Below are positions 34,401 to 46,152 of a DNA stretch of 64,000 bases, in pieces; the first letter of the stretch is position 1; each line of letters opens with the position of its first letter. The translations under genes were made by a program, and so were the position numbers. Origin of the DNA: Mnemiopsis leidyi. Its lineage: Eukaryota > Ctenophora > Tentaculata > Lobata > Bolinopsidae. The notes under the pieces are model-generated. The model saw only the letters and a program-made list of their open reading frames with translations. It had not been told where the DNA came from and ran no database searches. The stretch spans positions 531 through 64,530 of the forward strand of contig JH153544.1 of assembly GCA_000226015.1 (NCBI GenBank), read 5' to 3'.

Positions 34401-37260
34401 AGTTTTAGATTTTTCTTTCTCTAACGATTGTTCATTCCTTGGAATTCAAAAATTCATTCCCCAGAATACTACCAACAATAGAGATACAGCATAACGTCTG
34501 TTCGAGTCAGAATGGTCCTCATTTTTAAAATGACAGTTTTATAATATTACCTCAGTTTAACTTAGATTCTTTCTGATCACAATGCAAGTGGCTCCCATAT
34601 TGACAAAATCTTACGATGTTACATCAGTTTAATGCAGATTGTTTCAGATCAGAATGGTTGCCATGGTGACGAAGTTTCAGTGGTCTACATAGCATCTCAT
34701 CTCCACCACATGGTCTTCGAGCTTATCAAGGTGAAGTTAAACTAACATTCCTAAACGTGATCTCTATAACAGCTGTCAAGCATTAATACACAAACATAGT
34801 TACATATTTAAATTAAACTATAATTTGCATGTGAAAACAGGTGTGAAAATATTATATAAATTATAAAATACACCTGAAAGTATCGTCTATCGCTCTTTAG
34901 TCAGTTATGATCTCTAGAAATTTTAACCAAAAATATCCTATTTTCATTTTCACAGAATTCTAAGTTAAAAACAAGAATTTCCTGAGCACAAGACAGATGG
35001 CATTAGTTAATTATGCTATTATGTAATACCTTGCAATGACACCGCCCTATGCTGTATTGTACACAATGTACAATGTAGGAATACATACGTAATACATACC
35101 AGCTACAGACAATAACACATTGTGAGTGTATATGAACTACAATTATGCCGTATTTGGCAAACCATATCCGCCCAAACACATTTTCAATAAATCTGTCAGT
35201 TTTAGGCACGAGCTGACCGTACATTTCAATAACCCCTGCTCTGAACCCTTCAATTTCGAAGAAAATGTTAAAAACGTAACAGTAACTTAGAGGCTTCCAA
35301 TTGAATCAAACCTAATAATCTAAATTATGCGAGGTCATGTTACAAAAACCATCTCCAGAAGGTTCTAGTTCTACACAGTTGCTGGCTCGTTGTGAAAATT
35401 AGATGAGAAGATGTAAGGAGTTAACAATTTCCTATGATTCGTGTGTCAGTTCGCTTGTCCAATGTCATACAATATGACATTAAATTTTCGTTCTGATAGT
35501 TTCCTCCTAAATCCAAAACTCCGGCTTTGAACATGCGATACAAATAAATTAGATGGCGCACAACTCTTTCAGCATCGTTCGGCATTATATGTATGAGGTT
35601 AACGTTACAACTTGAATAGTATTAATGGGATGCGATGCCATGTGTCTTTTGCTTCGTCAAAATAGATAACTTCAGACATATTATATCTTACTCTTTATGT
35701 ATTTTAAAACAGAATCTGAGGTTAACGACGTAAATATAACATTTTAAACTTTTCGATTGCTCGCTGAAATAACAAATTCTGAATACTTAAACATACTCCT
35801 TATGTTTGTTAAAGAAAATCACGTACAAAACAATTTTATGCCGTCGTGGACAAACGTTTGTCTTTTAGAGCCTGAATTAAATTACCTCATCAGCTAAGGA
35901 ACCACCAACATTATCATATCGTAATTACAACTGAAGTTGTTCGGAAGATTGGAATTGTTCCAGGGGGCGACAAGAAACGTTTCCATGTCTGATGAAATGA
36001 AGTATCTTGGCTCATTCAGCCAGTTTCAACCCTAAATGAACAAGTTTTTACTGGTTTTTCAAGTTTAGAAACAAAACATCGACGTGGCTCGACTACAGTT
36101 TTCCAGTGCACAATGCTAACATCTGAAATTAGTGGCAGTATTTAACGCAAGCATTCCTTGAAATTTTCATCATTAAGTTGACTTGTTGACTTGAAGTACC
36201 CAAAATTTCAGGTTTTCTTTGTCTCCTTAATCGGCGTCTGATGACGTCTCCCCTGCGCCCTTGCGGCAGCCGCACCCGCCGCCGAACCGCTTTTTATGTC
36301 ATATTTTGGCGCCAATATCCGACTCCGCGCGCGCACGCGCGCGTATTCGATCGATCTTGTATTTTCGGTTTATTTGTACATTTTTGCTGGTCTGGTTACT
36401 GGTTAGTTGAGCCAGTCGCCAGATCGTTCTACAGGTCACAATTTAAATGGACAATTACATAGCTGGTTAACTGTTAAGCAATACATATAATCTTAATTCT
36501 TAGGAGTCCTGTTGTATTGAATAACTTTTATTTCAGAACGCGTTACGAGCGTCTATCGAGAACCCTCACAACGGTGAAATTCATCCAGTTCACGTACTGA
36601 TAATTCAAGGAAAAAGAGATATCAGTATTAAAGTATCAGACCGAGGCAATGGAATACCCATGAGATTGCAAGATCAGCTCTTCGACTACCACTACTCCAC
36701 TGCACCCGAGGTATCGCATTTAATAATCAGTGCATCGTGTTCAAGCAGAAAGAGAGAATAGTCGATCGGAGATCTAAAACTTGAGGATATAAACTAAGTT
36801 TCACTCAATCTAGTATATTTCATATTTCTGACAAGACAATCACCACTCTTATTTTCTAGCCGGACAAAGATTCTAGGATACCTCCCTTGGCTGGTTTTGG
36901 TTACGGGCTGCCACTGTCTCGGCTCTACGCCCGTTACCTGAACGGCAACATCAGACTTGTGAGCTGTGAGGGCTATGGCACTGATGCTGTTATCTATCTC
37001 CAGGTTTGCACTGCATAATTTGTTTGATCACTAAGTTTGTCCTTTTCAGTTAGCTCATACTAAGTTACTGTAGTTTCCTGTTTTGTAATTTTGTCAAGAT
37101 TTGGTACTAGAAATCTGACGAGTTTTCCCCTCAGAACTTCTCGGAGGACGCAAGTGAGGTGTTGCCCCTGTTCAACAAGACCAGCCAAGCCAAATACCAA
37201 ATTGGAACAATGGTACAAGATTGGAATGTCGCTGGCTCATTACGTCCTATCTGGTCTTAG
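31468..37260 (+). CDS. PDK: mitochondrial pyruvate dehydrogenase kinase, 8 exons, 387 residues
   Basis: Exons: 31468-31772, 32024-32087, 32334-32442, 32816-32974, 34648-34730, 36537-36710, 36860-37003, 37135-37260 (1,164 nt, all junctions in phase). PDK phosphorylates the E1-alpha subunit of pyruvate dehydrogenase and shuts it down in the mitochondrial matrix. Family marks: [13 protein letters not shown] and RPSVQLV-like helices in the N-terminal bundle; [16 protein letters not shown], which bears the arginines of the pyruvate/dichloroacetate pocket; N-box [13 protein letters not shown] with catalytic Glu and Mg-binding Asn; G1 box [14 protein letters not shown]2 box [23 protein letters not shown]. 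The C-terminal DW motif (VQDWNV) that typifies PDKs, and is lacking in the branched-chain kinase, is retained, although the tail ends soon after. The first in-frame ATG gives a short presequence. An upstream exon cannot be excluded. Introns 4 and 5 are large, and intron 4 holds a nested gene. Confidence 0.93.
33172..34008 (-). CDS. cytosolic sulfotransferase (SULT1-like), intronless, nested in a PDK intron
   Basis: A 278-residue protein of normal family length. Cytosolic sulfotransferases move sulfonate from PAPS to hydroxyls or amines of small molecules such as phenols, steroids and amines. Visible motifs: the 5'-phosphosulfate loop SYQKSGTTW with its Lys near residue 46; the catalytic His in [10 protein letters not shown]; the 3'-phosphate site [16 protein letters not shown]; and the C-terminal PAPS/dimer segment [13 protein letters not shown], where the usual RKGxxGDW is altered (Lys to Cys, Asp to Thr). 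ATG at 34008. A polyadenylation signal AATAAA (complement of 33160-33165) follows the stop within about 12 bases. The gene lies wholly inside PDK intron 4 on the opposite strand. The single exon suggests a retrocopy origin, but the frame is intact. Confidence 0.94.
   Translation of the reverse strand: MLSFEQLPYKIHDNIAVPHFIQPRSEIRSKFKIRPKTDIIVASYQKSGTTWTQNILRHLLWPGDTSLLSEKIPWINVSRPLSLSLEEIEELPDPRVIKTHDPAHWISDLLQGSNAKLIYVYRNPGDAAVSYYNHMSLKLMQGVSFQEFYQNVFLNPARATHGLWKDHVAGYLELQKNTCNILTVRYEDMIADLSGEIRRIARFIEADTSDYNIARVEEKTQFSYMKKDKSCNYFHHYQHDLFLRCGKVGTWRNFLTDDQGKEMLETQRRVFEKYGILV
34731..36536. other. large PDK intron 5
   Basis: A 1.8-kb intron. It is AT-rich except for a CpG-dense patch at about 36240-36350 (GCGCGCGCACGCGCGCG core), which looks like repeat remnant. 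No nested gene was recognised. Confidence 0.5.
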
Positions 37261-38970
37261 CTTTAAATTTGTAAATCTCGACTGTAATTTTATGTTATAA
37301 TGATCGACCTGAGGGTCGGTTATATCTGTTTATACATCTGCAGTAGTAGTTTTCGAGGTTAGTTTCGGCCTCTCATGGACTGAACCCCCCAAATCACATA
37401 GGACAGTTAGGAGAAATAAGGGCAGATACTTTATTGGCATCCGATCATTCTGCTCTTGCTTTGAAAGGGTTTTGATATTTATATTAAAATGTTATTTGAC
37501 CCTAATATAACAGTTTTCAGTTCAGCCGTGTTTCCTGATCAATTTATCTCTGAAAACCTGGTCATGTTCTTTGCTATAAAACCGATTATTTGATAAGCGT
37601 ACTTGCCTGCTGTTGGTGAAACCATCGACAAGTAAACATGATATTTTCAATTTTATGACATTTGGGGATTTATCTTGATATTTCCAAGGCTCGTCCTCGA
37701 TGATTAATCAGTGAAAGAGTTCATATCCGTTCTGTAAATACCATATCAATATATGTTTTGCTGTCCTGTTTAAAGCCATTTAGCGACGATTTCATTGTGC
37801 GTAATTTTGTTTTTCCCTACATGTCAAGAATTTTGTAGTGATCCGATATTTGGTATTTACATTGAAATGAAAGAAAAGATGTCTTCGGATGTTGAAATTT
37901 CTCCAGGCAGAATTTTATAATATTAGAAGACCGCTAATATTTTTCCTACAAATTAGTATTGATACACGACGCCTTTAAGTTTGTAGGTATGCTGTTAAAT
38001 ATTGTATTCACTGTATAGCTCTGCACAAAACCAACCGAAAGAAAATGTAGGTATTTTTGGTAGATATTTGGTTTTTTCGAAGTATATGCTATTCTTTTGA
38101 AAGATGTACTTCAAGTTTAATTTAAATCGTGAAGTGAGGTACTTATGGAGTACCTATAATTATTTTTCTGCGAAGTTTATCAAGGAAAATTTGTAATTTC
38201 TATCGTCGTTTTAACTGATTAAATTGACTTTGATTTTATGTCGTCTCTGAAACTGTTGGTGGACTTATTGAGATCGAAAGACAGTGATCTAAATTCTTGA
38301 TTGTTAAGCGATAATGGACAACTACTTTCATTTTCAGATAAGTGATTTTAATTTTGTCACGATTTAGGAGGACGTGGTACTGAAACTTACTAATCGGCTC
38401 AGACTTTGTGCCCTAAGTCTGGAAACCCCGTACTATTCTTTCGTCGTGGGCATTTAACCACCAATCACACTAGAATAAAAAAGGACAGTCAGTTCAGCTA
38501 ACAGAGTCAGCCGAACGGAAGTCCTGCCAAATATATTTTCGAATCGAGCGCTATGATTAGTCCACAGCAGTTAAGATGAATTACGGCAAACATCATAATA
38601 CTCAGGAAAAAATATTTCCTTGTGTTTGGAGTTAATTACGTTTTAATCTTTGTGTATCAAAATTACAAATCAGAAGTTTTAGCTGTATCGTCTAAAGTTA
38701 AGTTTATTGCAAGATCTTCGAGTACCGACCGTGTATTTTTAAAATCGAGCGCTATATTATTTATGGTGTGAACAAATAGTTGTGGCAAATTTGATATGTA
38801 CTTTAAAAACTATTTCTCGTTGCGTTTGGATTAACTCAACTATTTTGTTTTCATTCGTATAACTATTAGTCGCCGGAAACAATATTAGCCATATTTAATC
38901 AAAAAGAATTAGTGAAATTAGATCTAATGTCTCAGTAGAATATCACGTACATGAACATCTACAAGCTAAA
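37261..38970. other. intergenic between PDK and receptor A
   Basis: Tail-to-tail interval of 1.7 kb. It holds two copies of the AATCGAGCGCT motif (38541-38552 and about 38741-38754). No coding frame was supported. Confidence 0.5.
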
Positions 38971-40750
38971 TTACACGTTAGTTTTGTCAGTTGTCTTAGG
39001 CCCCGAAACTTTCTTCTTCTTTGCATTATAATTGTTCAATCCTTCACACGGAGACGGTCCCTGATCACGTGCTACGACATTAAACTTAGAGTCTAGCTTA
39101 TTCAGAAAATCTATCAGAGTTTTTGTCGGAAGGCTGTACAAGAGAGGATCAAGTAAGCAGTTGAGGTAGAGACACAACTGAGATACCCGTACAATACGCT
39201 CCTCTGTAGATCCAACAAGGTCAAGTGCAATAAAGGACGGTATCCATGACATCGTGAAGAAGAAGCAGATCAAAAACGACTTGAGTGAAACAATCGTGTG
39301 GGTCATCTTCACTCTTCTCGAGCAAATCTTGTAGATAATAATGATGTAGGTAAGCAGGTTGAACATGAGCGGTAAAACCATGGTAACTGCAGTCCGCACG
39401 TGCTCTCGCACCGTGTCCGTTTTCCAGGATGCAATTCCGCACAATCTGGTGGTGGAATTGTAACTGATAATAGATACCCCGATAAGATGCGGCTCGTACA
39501 GTAGTTTTATAACTGCAAGATCGACCAGGGTGAAGAACCAGGAAAAGATGATCGGTATTAGGAGCAGTTTTTTGTGTAACGACGTCTTCCTCCTGAATGG
39601 AAGTCGAGCGAATTTGGGATTGTATCATTATCATGTATTGGTGTGTACCGTGATGTATAATGTATATTGTACAAAGCATGAAATGTATGATATTTATGTG
39701 GTTGAATTTATTACAATTGTTTTAATCGTACTAAGTATTAACCCTCTCGGTTTTCACCAAATGATGGAGGACTCTTTTACTCCACGATTAATAAATATCC
39801 CAACTGTGCTGCAAGGGAGATATATCTAGACAAGTCACGTGATTTATGAGTTTAACAACAGTTCTATTAGTCTTCAAGTTTAGGCCTGACGATTCGTTGA
39901 TTAGAACAACTAGAAGGGTCAAGGAAAACAAGAAGTTCACGATACCTTGTAAAAACTTAAAACACTACCATCATACAAATGATTTGAGACTAAAGATGAT
40001 GTTGACACTTGACATAATAATTTATTTCGTTAAGTTCTAGTTTTCCTTGTTCAAATCATCGAGTCGCTAAATTTGAGGAGAAAAAGAACGTCTGTTGTTA
40101 AACTCATTTATGAATTATATGCTTATCAACCTGTTCTAGTTCTGGTAGTTCAAAGATCAAATATACGAAAATTTCAAGCGACACTGATAGGCGACTAAAT
40201 TTCGCATCTTTGAGGCACTAACTTGTAAGGAAGGATGGTCGCTACGAATCTATCTACAGTTATAGGCAGAATAGCCATCAGGAAGGGATCAGTGGTCAGC
40301 AGGGAAAAGTAACATTTAATTTGACAGCTCCTCCTGTCTTGAGTTCCGTGAAGCAAGTCTGAAATGGGGAGCTTATTCATTATTCAATAATTACACTTAC
40401 AGCTCAGAGATATTAATGTTTGATTGTCGCGTCAAAAATTAATTTAGAGATATACGATTGCGACAAAGCCAAACTTTTTTCCACTCATTCTGTTCTAACA
40501 AACCTGGGCCCCTAAAAACACATCCAAAAAGAGACTGGCAGAGATCACACAGAACTAAATATAGAAAACTGAGGTCCCGAATACACCGAGATTTGAAACC
40601 TCGAGCATTCTTCATCTTTCTCATTCTGATGACACCAAATACCAGCAGAACGGAGTTAGCCATGGAAGACACTATCATCAGGATTACGAATACTATTACC
40701 AACTTCTCGAGGGAACCGTCTCTGGTTCCCCAGTCTTGATTCACTATCAT
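38971..40750 (-). CDS. class-A-like G-protein-coupled receptor A, 3 exons, 334 residues
   Basis: Exons on minus: 40750-40504, 40358-40223, 39592-38971 (1,005 nt, phases 1 and 2 match). All seven helices can be placed. TM1 has Asn in SSMANSVLLV; TM2 has Asp in LVLCDLCQSLF; TM3 starts after Cys in RRSCQIKC and ends VDRF in place of DRY; TM4 has Trp in IIFSWFFTLVD; TM5 has Pro in TMVLPLMFN; TM6 has SWIP for CWxP; TM7 has NCLLDPLLYSL (DPxxY). A second-loop Cys is in RLCGIASW. The tail is basic. The ligand is unknown; a neuropeptide- or amine-type receptor is possible but not supported beyond the fold. It is a tandem paralogue of receptor B, with the same intron phases after TM2 and TM3 and an exon of exactly 136 nt encoding TM3. 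Confidence 0.85.
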
Positions 40751-42019
40751 ATCACAACAGCCTTAACAAACAGAGCTTGATATTAACAGAGTCACAGTCG
40801 TGATTTAAATCTATGTATTAAGACAGCAAAAAACGATTAGCAAAAATGTATGAGCTTTATTAAGAGTGAACAAATTGTCCACTCAAAAAGGATTAAAAAC
40901 AATAATTCCATTATATTTGCTATTGGTTCTGTATGCAATCATATCTTAAATAATTTAATATCGACAGTCACAATGCAGGGGATAATAATGCACCTAGACA
41001 TAAACCTTGAGCTGTGGACCCAATGTTCTGACAGAAAATGCTCCAATTCAATCTCAGGATTATGAGTCTGTGGTAATTTTGAACATCTATATTTGCGAGC
41101 CGGAATATAATTCACGTCCCACTTCATAGAATTTTAACAAAACAGCCCAGTGCAATACAATTTCCGAAAATAACCATCTTTGGAGCACATCTTCAATTCG
41201 ATGTAATCTGACTGCTGATATCGTAAAATAAAAGGCTCTCTATCAAGACTTACGGTGACGACTATCGTGGTAAAATAAAAATCAAATACTAGGACTTTGA
41301 GTAGGGGTAAGGAAAATTATTTTTCAATTTCAGATTTGTGCAGGTGAAACCGATTATCAAGGCGGGCTGAACATGAGTATTAGATTAACAACTTTGGAAA
41401 ACAAATGCACGTAGTTTGACGTAAATGTTTGCCACACCGGTCGAATTAGAGAGGTAAGGCAACAAGTACCGACCATTTTTAGGCAGATGTAAACAGTGCA
41501 GGTGTTAGTGAGATCTAGTGACCTCGAGGTCTTGCTAAGTAAAGGTTGGGTTTAATATGGCAGGTTTCTCGTAATTGTTAGACTATTGATCGAGAAAGAT
41601 CCAGAAGTACTTTAGTGATCAATTGTAAGAAGAGAAAAAGGAATACTCGTTATACTACTAATACTGTTAAACTATGAAATATTTTTTAAGACTAAGAGGA
41701 TCAACATTACAGTGATTGATTATGACATTGACAATGTGCAAACATTTGCGTGTTTCGTAAAAAGCAGGATTTTATTATTATTGTTGAACTTTGGTAATTT
41801 GGTATGGCAATTAAACTTAAATCATTCTTCAACTTATGAATTCACTTTTACCTCAATTTCTTTAAGTTTAACAATAATTTCATAATATTGATCATCTGTT
41901 CGAAAAACTAAAAAGAATTGAAATGAAACTCATATATACTAGAAATTACAGCTAAAATAAATACATAATAAACTAAGTTTATACTAATTTAGACAGAAAA
42001 CTAAAGAAACCAGATCGAA
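40751..42019. other. intergenic between receptors A and B
   Basis: AT-rich DNA with no recognised gene or repeat. It should contain the upstream region of receptor A and the 3' UTR of receptor B. Confidence 0.5.
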
Positions 42020-43955
42020 TCAGTCTGAATATATGGTAGGTAGAGACATCCTGGGTTTTATGACTGATCCACTCATACTCTCCTCAACACACACAGCCCC
42101 AGCTGCCCCTATAGAGAAGCGAGTCCGAGTCCTACATGTCTGTGTGGCTGGGTGGACTCGGTTCAGAGTGCTGAGTCTCCTGATCCTACTAACCAGTTCC
42201 AGACTAGAACCCCGGGAGAGGGAGAGCGAGCTGGTCGATTTGAAAACTTGGAGTTTGTTCAAACACGCGCTGATCGGTTTGGAAGAGAACGCGTAGAGGA
42301 TGGGATCAGTTAGACAGTTCAGGTAGAAGAACCATTTACCGACAATCTGCCAGCCGAAACTGTCAATTTGTAGAATATCTCCGATGATGACAGACGGCAT
42401 CCAGGAAAGTGTGAACAAGGTACAAATCAGGATGGATCTAGTTAAAATAGTCACACTGTTTATCGACTTTAATCTCTCCGAGCTAACTTTCTTGATAATC
42501 AAAGTATAACTAACGATGTTAATGACAAGAGGAGCTATCATGAAAAACGTTATCCCCATCCAAGCTACCAGAGTTTTGTGTCTCAACTCATCCAGCCAGC
42601 AGTTGTTGAGAGCTGAAGGTTCGAACATGATGAGGTTGGGGTTGTAGGAGTGCCCGATAGACATCCTGACGAGAAGATATAGTCCGGATACAAACCAGTT
42701 GGAGGCTATGATAACTTTCACTACTCTGACGTGGTAGTCTTTACCGTACCTGTGTCGAGGGGTATAAACTACTAGTTTGAGTTAGCTACCACTATAGTTT
42801 GAGTGAGCTACTACTAGTTTGAGTTAGTTACCACTAGTTTGAGTCAGTAACCTACAAATTTACTGAAAAATCAATCATCTATCGTTAACAATGAGAATAA
42901 TTGCGTAATTGTAATAGTTATTTCTTTTTCAAATTAGAATTAAAATCTGATCCTTAAGTTCTATCTTACTTGATTGGGAGAAGAACAGCCACTACTCTGT
43001 CCAGGGTAATGGGAAGGACTGCTATCAGGTCGGTGTAAGTTGTTAGGTAGGCCAGATATACGCTCACTTTGCAGTGTAGTTCCGATCTGAACCCCATCAT
43101 GATACCTGCGTAGTAGAGCTTGTGTAAAGTCTGTACATAGGTAAAATCGCATCATCTAGTTCTACTGGCCGAGTTTCAGATACGGGAGGTTTATCTTTAG
43201 CGGATAGTCTATTGTCTCAATTTTAATCTCAACAGTTAGCATGAACAGTGAAGAATTCTCAAAAACGGCGATAGAAATATCATGGTGGACATTGAAGTAA
43301 TACTGTAAGCTCAGAAGATGTCAGGTACTATTATAGTACAGGTACTAAATACTATAAAACAGGTACTATAATACTATAATACAGGTCCTATAATACTATA
43401 ATACATGTACTATAATACTATAATACAGGTACTATAATACTATAATACAGCCGAAACTGTCAATTTGTAGAAGTTTGAACTTACCGGGACCTCTGAATGT
43501 GGCTCCGAACAAAGAAAATAAGGTGTCCGCCACAGCTAGGTTCAGGTAGGCTAGTTGGTATGTTTTACGGTACCTGAACAAAAACACGTTTCACAGCTAG
43601 AACTAGAACTATTGACTATTAATTAAGTAGCTATAAGTATAGTCACTTCTTAGTTCTAACCGTGTCAAATCAAACACTGAACATTAACTAATAACTGAGA
43701 TGCAGGAACTATGATTTTGAATTTTGTAACCAACCTTTTCTTGACAACCAGTACAACGATGAGCACGAAGTTAAAAACAAAGGAAGCTGAAGTCATGCCA
43801 GTCAGTATCGCTCCGGCGTACAAAACAGTGCTGTTCTTCGATCCGGAGTTATCAACAACAATCCCATCCCCGTCAGATATGCCCGGGAGTTCGGGACGGG
43901 AAACAGACATGTCTGGCTCACGGGAATTATGGAGTACTGGCGTTCCATTCAACAT
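42020..43955 (-). CDS. class-A-like G-protein-coupled receptor B, 4 exons, 391 residues
   Basis: Exons on minus: 43955-43735, 43573-43485, 43105-42970, 42749-42020 (1,176 nt, phases 2, 1, 2). The extracellular N-terminus has an N-glycosylation site (NST). TM1 Asn in VFNFVLIVV; TM2 is classical LNLAVADTLFSLFGA; after the shared FRGP junction, Cys in LHCKV; TM3 ends ITLDRVVAVLLP (DRV); TM4 Trp in ASNWFVSG; TM5 Pro in IAPLVINIVSY; TM6 LSWMPS; TM7 YLNCLTDPILYAF. The tail of about 90 residues is rich in Ser, Thr and Arg, suitable for kinase and arrestin control. The frame continues upstream of the ATG at 43955 to a stop, without another ATG. It is a paralogue of receptor A, which lacks the TM1-TM2 intron. 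Confidence 0.87.
42767..42852. repeat. intronic tandem repeat, about 21 bp x 4
   Basis: Imperfect copies of ACTAGTTTGAGTTAGCTACC lie just upstream, in the sense of the gene, of the acceptor of the last exon of receptor B. Confidence 0.8.
43323..43447. repeat. intronic minisatellite, 22-bp unit
   Basis: About five to six copies of AGGTACTATAATACTATAAT, ending AC, lie in intron 2 of receptor B. The array ends exactly where a 25-bp copy of the gene's own last exon begins (43448-43472). Confidence 0.88.
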
Positions 43956-45473
43956 TCTCGCATCTTGGTTAACCACTGGGTTAAAACGTAAATTCTCACA
44001 ACTGAAGCAATTTAAGCTTGCCAATTAGTCAATTTTCACGAATGCAAATTGCCATGAAAAACTATTGTCAATAAACAAACTGTGGCTTTTGGTCGCTAAC
44101 GAAGTAATTGTGTAATTGACGCTGCGAACGAAGGTAGTCAGGGAAACCATAGAGTTGTTTACAACCAGGCGAATTCAGCAACACATACGAATTAGGCTGA
44201 ATTGAGTTTCCAACGATAAAGCATCCTAAGAAGTTAGCAGACTCCGGGGTAGAGCAAAACCTACGTACTTCCCAATAATTTATCGAGATATGTAACATTC
44301 AATTTAAGTCATAAGTAACCCTGGAGAGTGTAACTGTAAACGTGTAATAACAATAACAATATTGAAAAAGAGTAAAGCGATTGTAAGCAACAAGCGCGTT
44401 TTGCCTTGAGTAGGGGAGATAGTGAACAGTTAACATGCAGAAAGCTTTTCGTGTTTTTTCTTGTCTTAATACAAGATACTCAATAATTAGGGTAAAGGAC
44501 TAAAGGGTGAAGACTGAAGGGTCTAGACAACTGGTATATACATTCTCTCCAGTATCAAGCTATTACTTAAACGCACTCAGAGATGTATGGGGGTGTTATT
44601 GGAGGAGAACACCATACATGACTTAATGTAACACAATCAAACAAGTCCAACTCCAAATATAAAAACGTCAATTGATGTTGTCATTGTCATAGGTAAAATT
44701 TAATGTAGCAAACATGTTTTGTCGGCTTAAAATTATTGTTTTATCTTTATTCGTGGTCCGTTCGCAAATTGTCTTGCAATAGTAGAAGCAAAATAGTCAG
44801 ATGACTGGTAAATAAACAATAAGGAAATGTCAAAAAAGAACAATATAAAGTAATTGTTTTGTTTATCATCCATCATCGTCACTATTACATATAAACTAAA
44901 GCAAATCGAATTATAGAAAATATTCAGCAATTTATGATATAGACACATTTCCATATAATTTCAAAAACCTCGTTTCGTCTGAACGGAAAAGAAATTTGCA
45001 GGTACACAATTTTAGTTACAAAGCCAATGCATCACGTCGATTACTTGATTGGAACAAAAATTAATAAAATTGAATGAAGTAATAGTAAATGTCTGCACCG
45101 TTCCGACAACAATCCATGTGAACATTTATAATTACTGGGTAATCAATTCGTCGTGATCATGGGCGGTGCTTGAGATTCATTGTTGTTTTCCCAGTCTCAC
45201 TGATAATAGGTCAAGTGAAAAAAATGCATTATTTTTTGTTTACGATGCATTTTCAACAATTTATAACAATCTTATTCTTAGTAGATAACTTAATCTTTGA
45301 TATAAATCAGAGTTAAGACGTAGATTTCAAATCCATATTGTGTTGTACTGTAAAACTAAATGAATGTGTGAAAATTTGTTTATCATTAATTTATTAAAAT
45401 TGAAAGTAGTTAAAGAATGTGTTAAGGTCCATGTATAAGAGTTGTTCCTTATTACAAACACAGTATGAAGTAT

Positions 45474-45519
45474 TATTTGTAGTGAATCAAAGACAGCTGT
45501 CTTTGATTCACTACAAATA
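45474..45519. repeat. perfect 46-bp palindrome without spacer
   Basis: The 23 bases TATTTGTAGTGAATCAAAGA plus CAG are followed directly by their exact complement, centred on CAG|CTG. There are no mismatches and no loop. Confidence 0.97.
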
Positions 45520-46051
45520 GGCATTTGAAACAAAAATCAGTCACGATGCGGCTCAATAACTAAAAGAATCTAGCGGTACGATCTAGGTATGTACTTATAA
45601 AAACACAACCTGCAACGTGATGTGGTAAGTTAAACTTAATGCCCTGAGTATACTCAATAATCAGGAAATTGACGCGATTAAAATCAATGAAGTGTCCATG
45701 AACTAAAGATGTCATTTTCATCAAGACGATGAAGTGGTGCATAATTCAAATCAGATAATTTAGATTCACAGATACGATTTCCTTTCAACTAATTCTAATA
45801 TTTTTCTTTACTTACAACATCGCTGCGTCTTGACATATGATTTAGCATAAATCTTAATTCAATCTTAAAAAGCATGAAATTAGCAGCTTCATTCATACAA
45901 AGATTAGACTGAATAGTGAAACAAATGTTCTCACGAATATTTGTTTTTAAAACACCGTGTTACTGTTAATAAAAATAAATCTTAATCGCAACCGTAAATT
46001 AAAAATTTTATTAAGTTAAGCTTTGATGGATCAATAAGGGAACTAAGGGAA

Positions 46052-46152
46052 TTTTTCTTAATCCGGTAACTGCGACTGTTGAGCGAGAAACTATCAAAAC
46101 AGAAAGTTTTCCTCTTCATTCATAAGTCGCAGTTACAGGATTAAGAAAATTG
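46052..46152. repeat. inverted repeat, about 27-bp arms
   Basis: CTTAATCCGGTAACTGCGAC at about 46058-46077 faces its near-exact complement at about 46125-46146, with a loop of about 50 bp. It is probably a small MITE remnant. Confidence 0.7.

Noticed and set aside
36241-36462. 73-residue frame in PDK intron 5
   Set aside because: It crosses a CpG-rich repeat patch and has no recognisable domain.
39221-39679. 152-residue frame on minus overlapping receptor A
   Set aside because: It is a wrong-frame reading of the last receptor exon; the correct frame gives TM4 to TM7 with conserved landmarks.
42961-43155. 64-residue frame on minus in receptor B
   Set aside because: It is an out-of-frame reading of the TM3 exon; the true frame contains ITLDRVVAVL.
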